In this document: in pieces, positions 63,203 through 64,000 of the stretch | How positions within the stretch are numbered: position 1 is the stretch's first letter | Layout of the letters: each line of letters begins with the position of its first letter | Origin: Mucispirillum schaedleri ASF457 | Lineage (GTDB): Bacteria > Chrysiogenota > Deferribacteres > Deferribacterales > Mucispirillaceae | Length of the DNA: 64,000 bases | Reading direction: 5' to 3' | NCBI RefSeq assembly: GCF_000487995.2 | Contig: NZ_CP097562.1 | Location: 372,001 to 436,000 of the forward strand | Notes under the pieces: generated by a model | Databases searched by the model: none | Told to the model about the DNA's origin: nothing | What the model saw: the letters and a program-made list of their open reading frames with translations, nothing else | Made by a program: the position numbers and the translations under genes

Positions 63203-64000
63203 TTAGAGACCTTTTAATGATTCATAATGAGCTTTTATTGTTTTTTCAATATCATCATCACTGTGAACACTTGAAACAAACATAGCTTCAAACTGTGCAG
63301 GAGCTAATGCAATACCACGGTTCAACATATTATGAAAAAATTTTGCATATTTTTTAGTATCACTTTTCACTGCATCAGTGTAACTTTCAACTTTGCCATC
63401 AGTAAAAAATGTGCATGAAAGAGATTCTATTGTATTAAAAGCATAGTTTAAACCTAATTTTTTAGAATTTTCTCTAAATCCTGCCCATAATTTATCAGAT
63501 TTATCTTTTAATTTTCTATAAAAATCAGGTGATGATAATTTTTCTAATGTTTTAAGACCTGCTGTCATTGCAAGTGGATTGCCAGAAAGTGTGCCTGCCT
63601 GATATACTGGACCTGCAGGAGATATCATATCCATAATATCACTTCTGCCTCCATAAGCACCAACAGGCATACCACCGCCAATAATTTTACCCATAGTTGT
63701 AATATCAGGACTTACACCAAAATATTTCTGTGCTCCACCTGATGAAAGCCTGAAACCTGTAATAACTTCATCAAATATTAATAGTGTGCCATTTTCATCA
63801 CATAATTTTCTAAGACCTTCTAAAAATCCAGATTTTGGAAGGACAACACCCATATTTGCTGCAACTGGTTCTACTATTAAACATGCTATTTCATTTTTAT
63901 TCTGCTTAAATATTTCTGTCACATTTTCTAAATCATTATATTGAGCAATTATTGTGTTTTTTGCTGCATCCTGCGGAACTCCAGGAGATGATGTTTCTCC
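63203..64000 (-). CDS. hemL: Glutamate-1-semialdehyde 2,1-aminomutase, 5' end beyond the window
   Basis: The last 265 residues of a PLP enzyme, open to the window edge (first visible codons GETSSPGVPQDAAKNT). The PLP-Asp is in LLIFDEVITGFRLSSGGAQ and the Schiff-base Lys in TMGKIIGGGMPVGAYGG. Converts glutamate-1-semialdehyde to 5-aminolevulinate in the C5 heme pathway. The stop is 1 nt before atpZ, so heme and ATP synthase genes are co-transcribed. Confidence 0.93.
   Translation of the reverse strand, partial: GETSSPGVPQDAAKNTIIAQYNDLENVTEIFKQNKNEIACLIVEPVAANMGVVLPKSGFLEGLRKLCDENGTLLIFDEVITGFRLSSGGAQKYFGVSPDITTMGKIIGGGMPVGAYGGRSDIMDMISPAGPVYQAGTLSGNPLAMTAGLKTLEKLSSPDFYRKLKDKSDKLWAGFRENSKKLGLNYAFNTIESLSCTFFTDGKVESYTDAVKSDTKKYAKFFHNMLNRGIALAPAQFEAMFVSSVHSDDDIEKTIKAHYESLKGL

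Overview
This 64 kb window is a very AT-rich bacterial chromosome segment that I estimate at about 30% GC. It has tightly packed operons, short intergenic spaces, good GGAGG-type ribosome binding sites and clear hairpin-plus-T terminators. The gene content suggests a flagellated Gram-negative anaerobe or microaerophile: an outer-membrane LPS export permease, lipoproteins, NtrY/NtrX, a sigma-54 flagellar promoter, FlgT/LPP20-type flagellar lipoproteins, an IHF-MerR pair, a c-subunit with a signal peptide, an aconitase/isocitrate dehydrogenase/citrate synthase block and a 2-hydroxyacyl-CoA dehydratase-type pair. This is most like the Deferribacterota, for example a gut member such as Mucispirillum. 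That assignment is inference; no rRNA gene is present to settle it. I found no tRNA, rRNA or CRISPR array.

Layout. 1-0.8 kb: a transposase cut by the window edge. 0.9-4.3 kb: a ferrous-iron uptake locus (Cys-rich FeoB partner, FeoB, DtxR-FeoA fusion regulator) with two candidate operators. 4.5-9.3 kb: PepSY membrane protein, RRM protein, EF-G paralog, an unknown membrane protein, IHF and MerR. 9.3-10.4 kb: a gene-free insertion-sequence graveyard. 10.4-17.1 kb: lexA-dinB with a visible operator, then ntrY-ntrX behind an unknown secreted protein. 17.2-21.8 kb: a membrane-anchored GNAT protein, a hydroxyacyl-CoA dehydratase-like protein with its ATP-driven activase, and a CPA2 antiporter. 22.4-27.3 kb: acn-icd-gltA. 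27.5-31.8 kb: tadA-rsmE-phosphatase-prmA, a pseudouridine synthase and a HAD phosphatase.

31.8-38.9 kb: fliD-fliS and two small proteins behind a sigma-54 promoter, then an LptF/G permease, leuB and a PAP2 phosphatase. 38.9-46.8 kb: a long minus-strand run carrying proC, an esterase, an MBL hydrolase, a kinase/AAA protein, three LPP20-type proteins, a FlgT-like protein and uracil-DNA glycosylase. 47.0-54.4 kb: a DUF302 protein and the translation operon rimP-nusA-ylxR-infB-rbfA-truB, preceded by a structured RNA with a strong terminator. 54.4-60.5 kb: an orphan ABC ATPase, a sirtuin, rho, an ankyrin lipoprotein and a zinc-ribbon protein. 60.8-64 kb: hemL-atpZ-atpI-atpB-atpE, where atpB and atpE are separated by 0.6 kb holding four copies of a covarying hairpin.

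The strongest candidates for something undescribed are: (1) the four-copy covarying hairpin array between atpB and atpE; (2) the multi-hairpin RNA ending in a terminator in front of rimP-nusA-infB; (3) a five-copy dispersed element of about 95-120 bp whose ends match the right end of a decayed IS3-type element; (4) a perfect terminator hairpin embedded in the signal-peptide codons of a lipoprotein gene.
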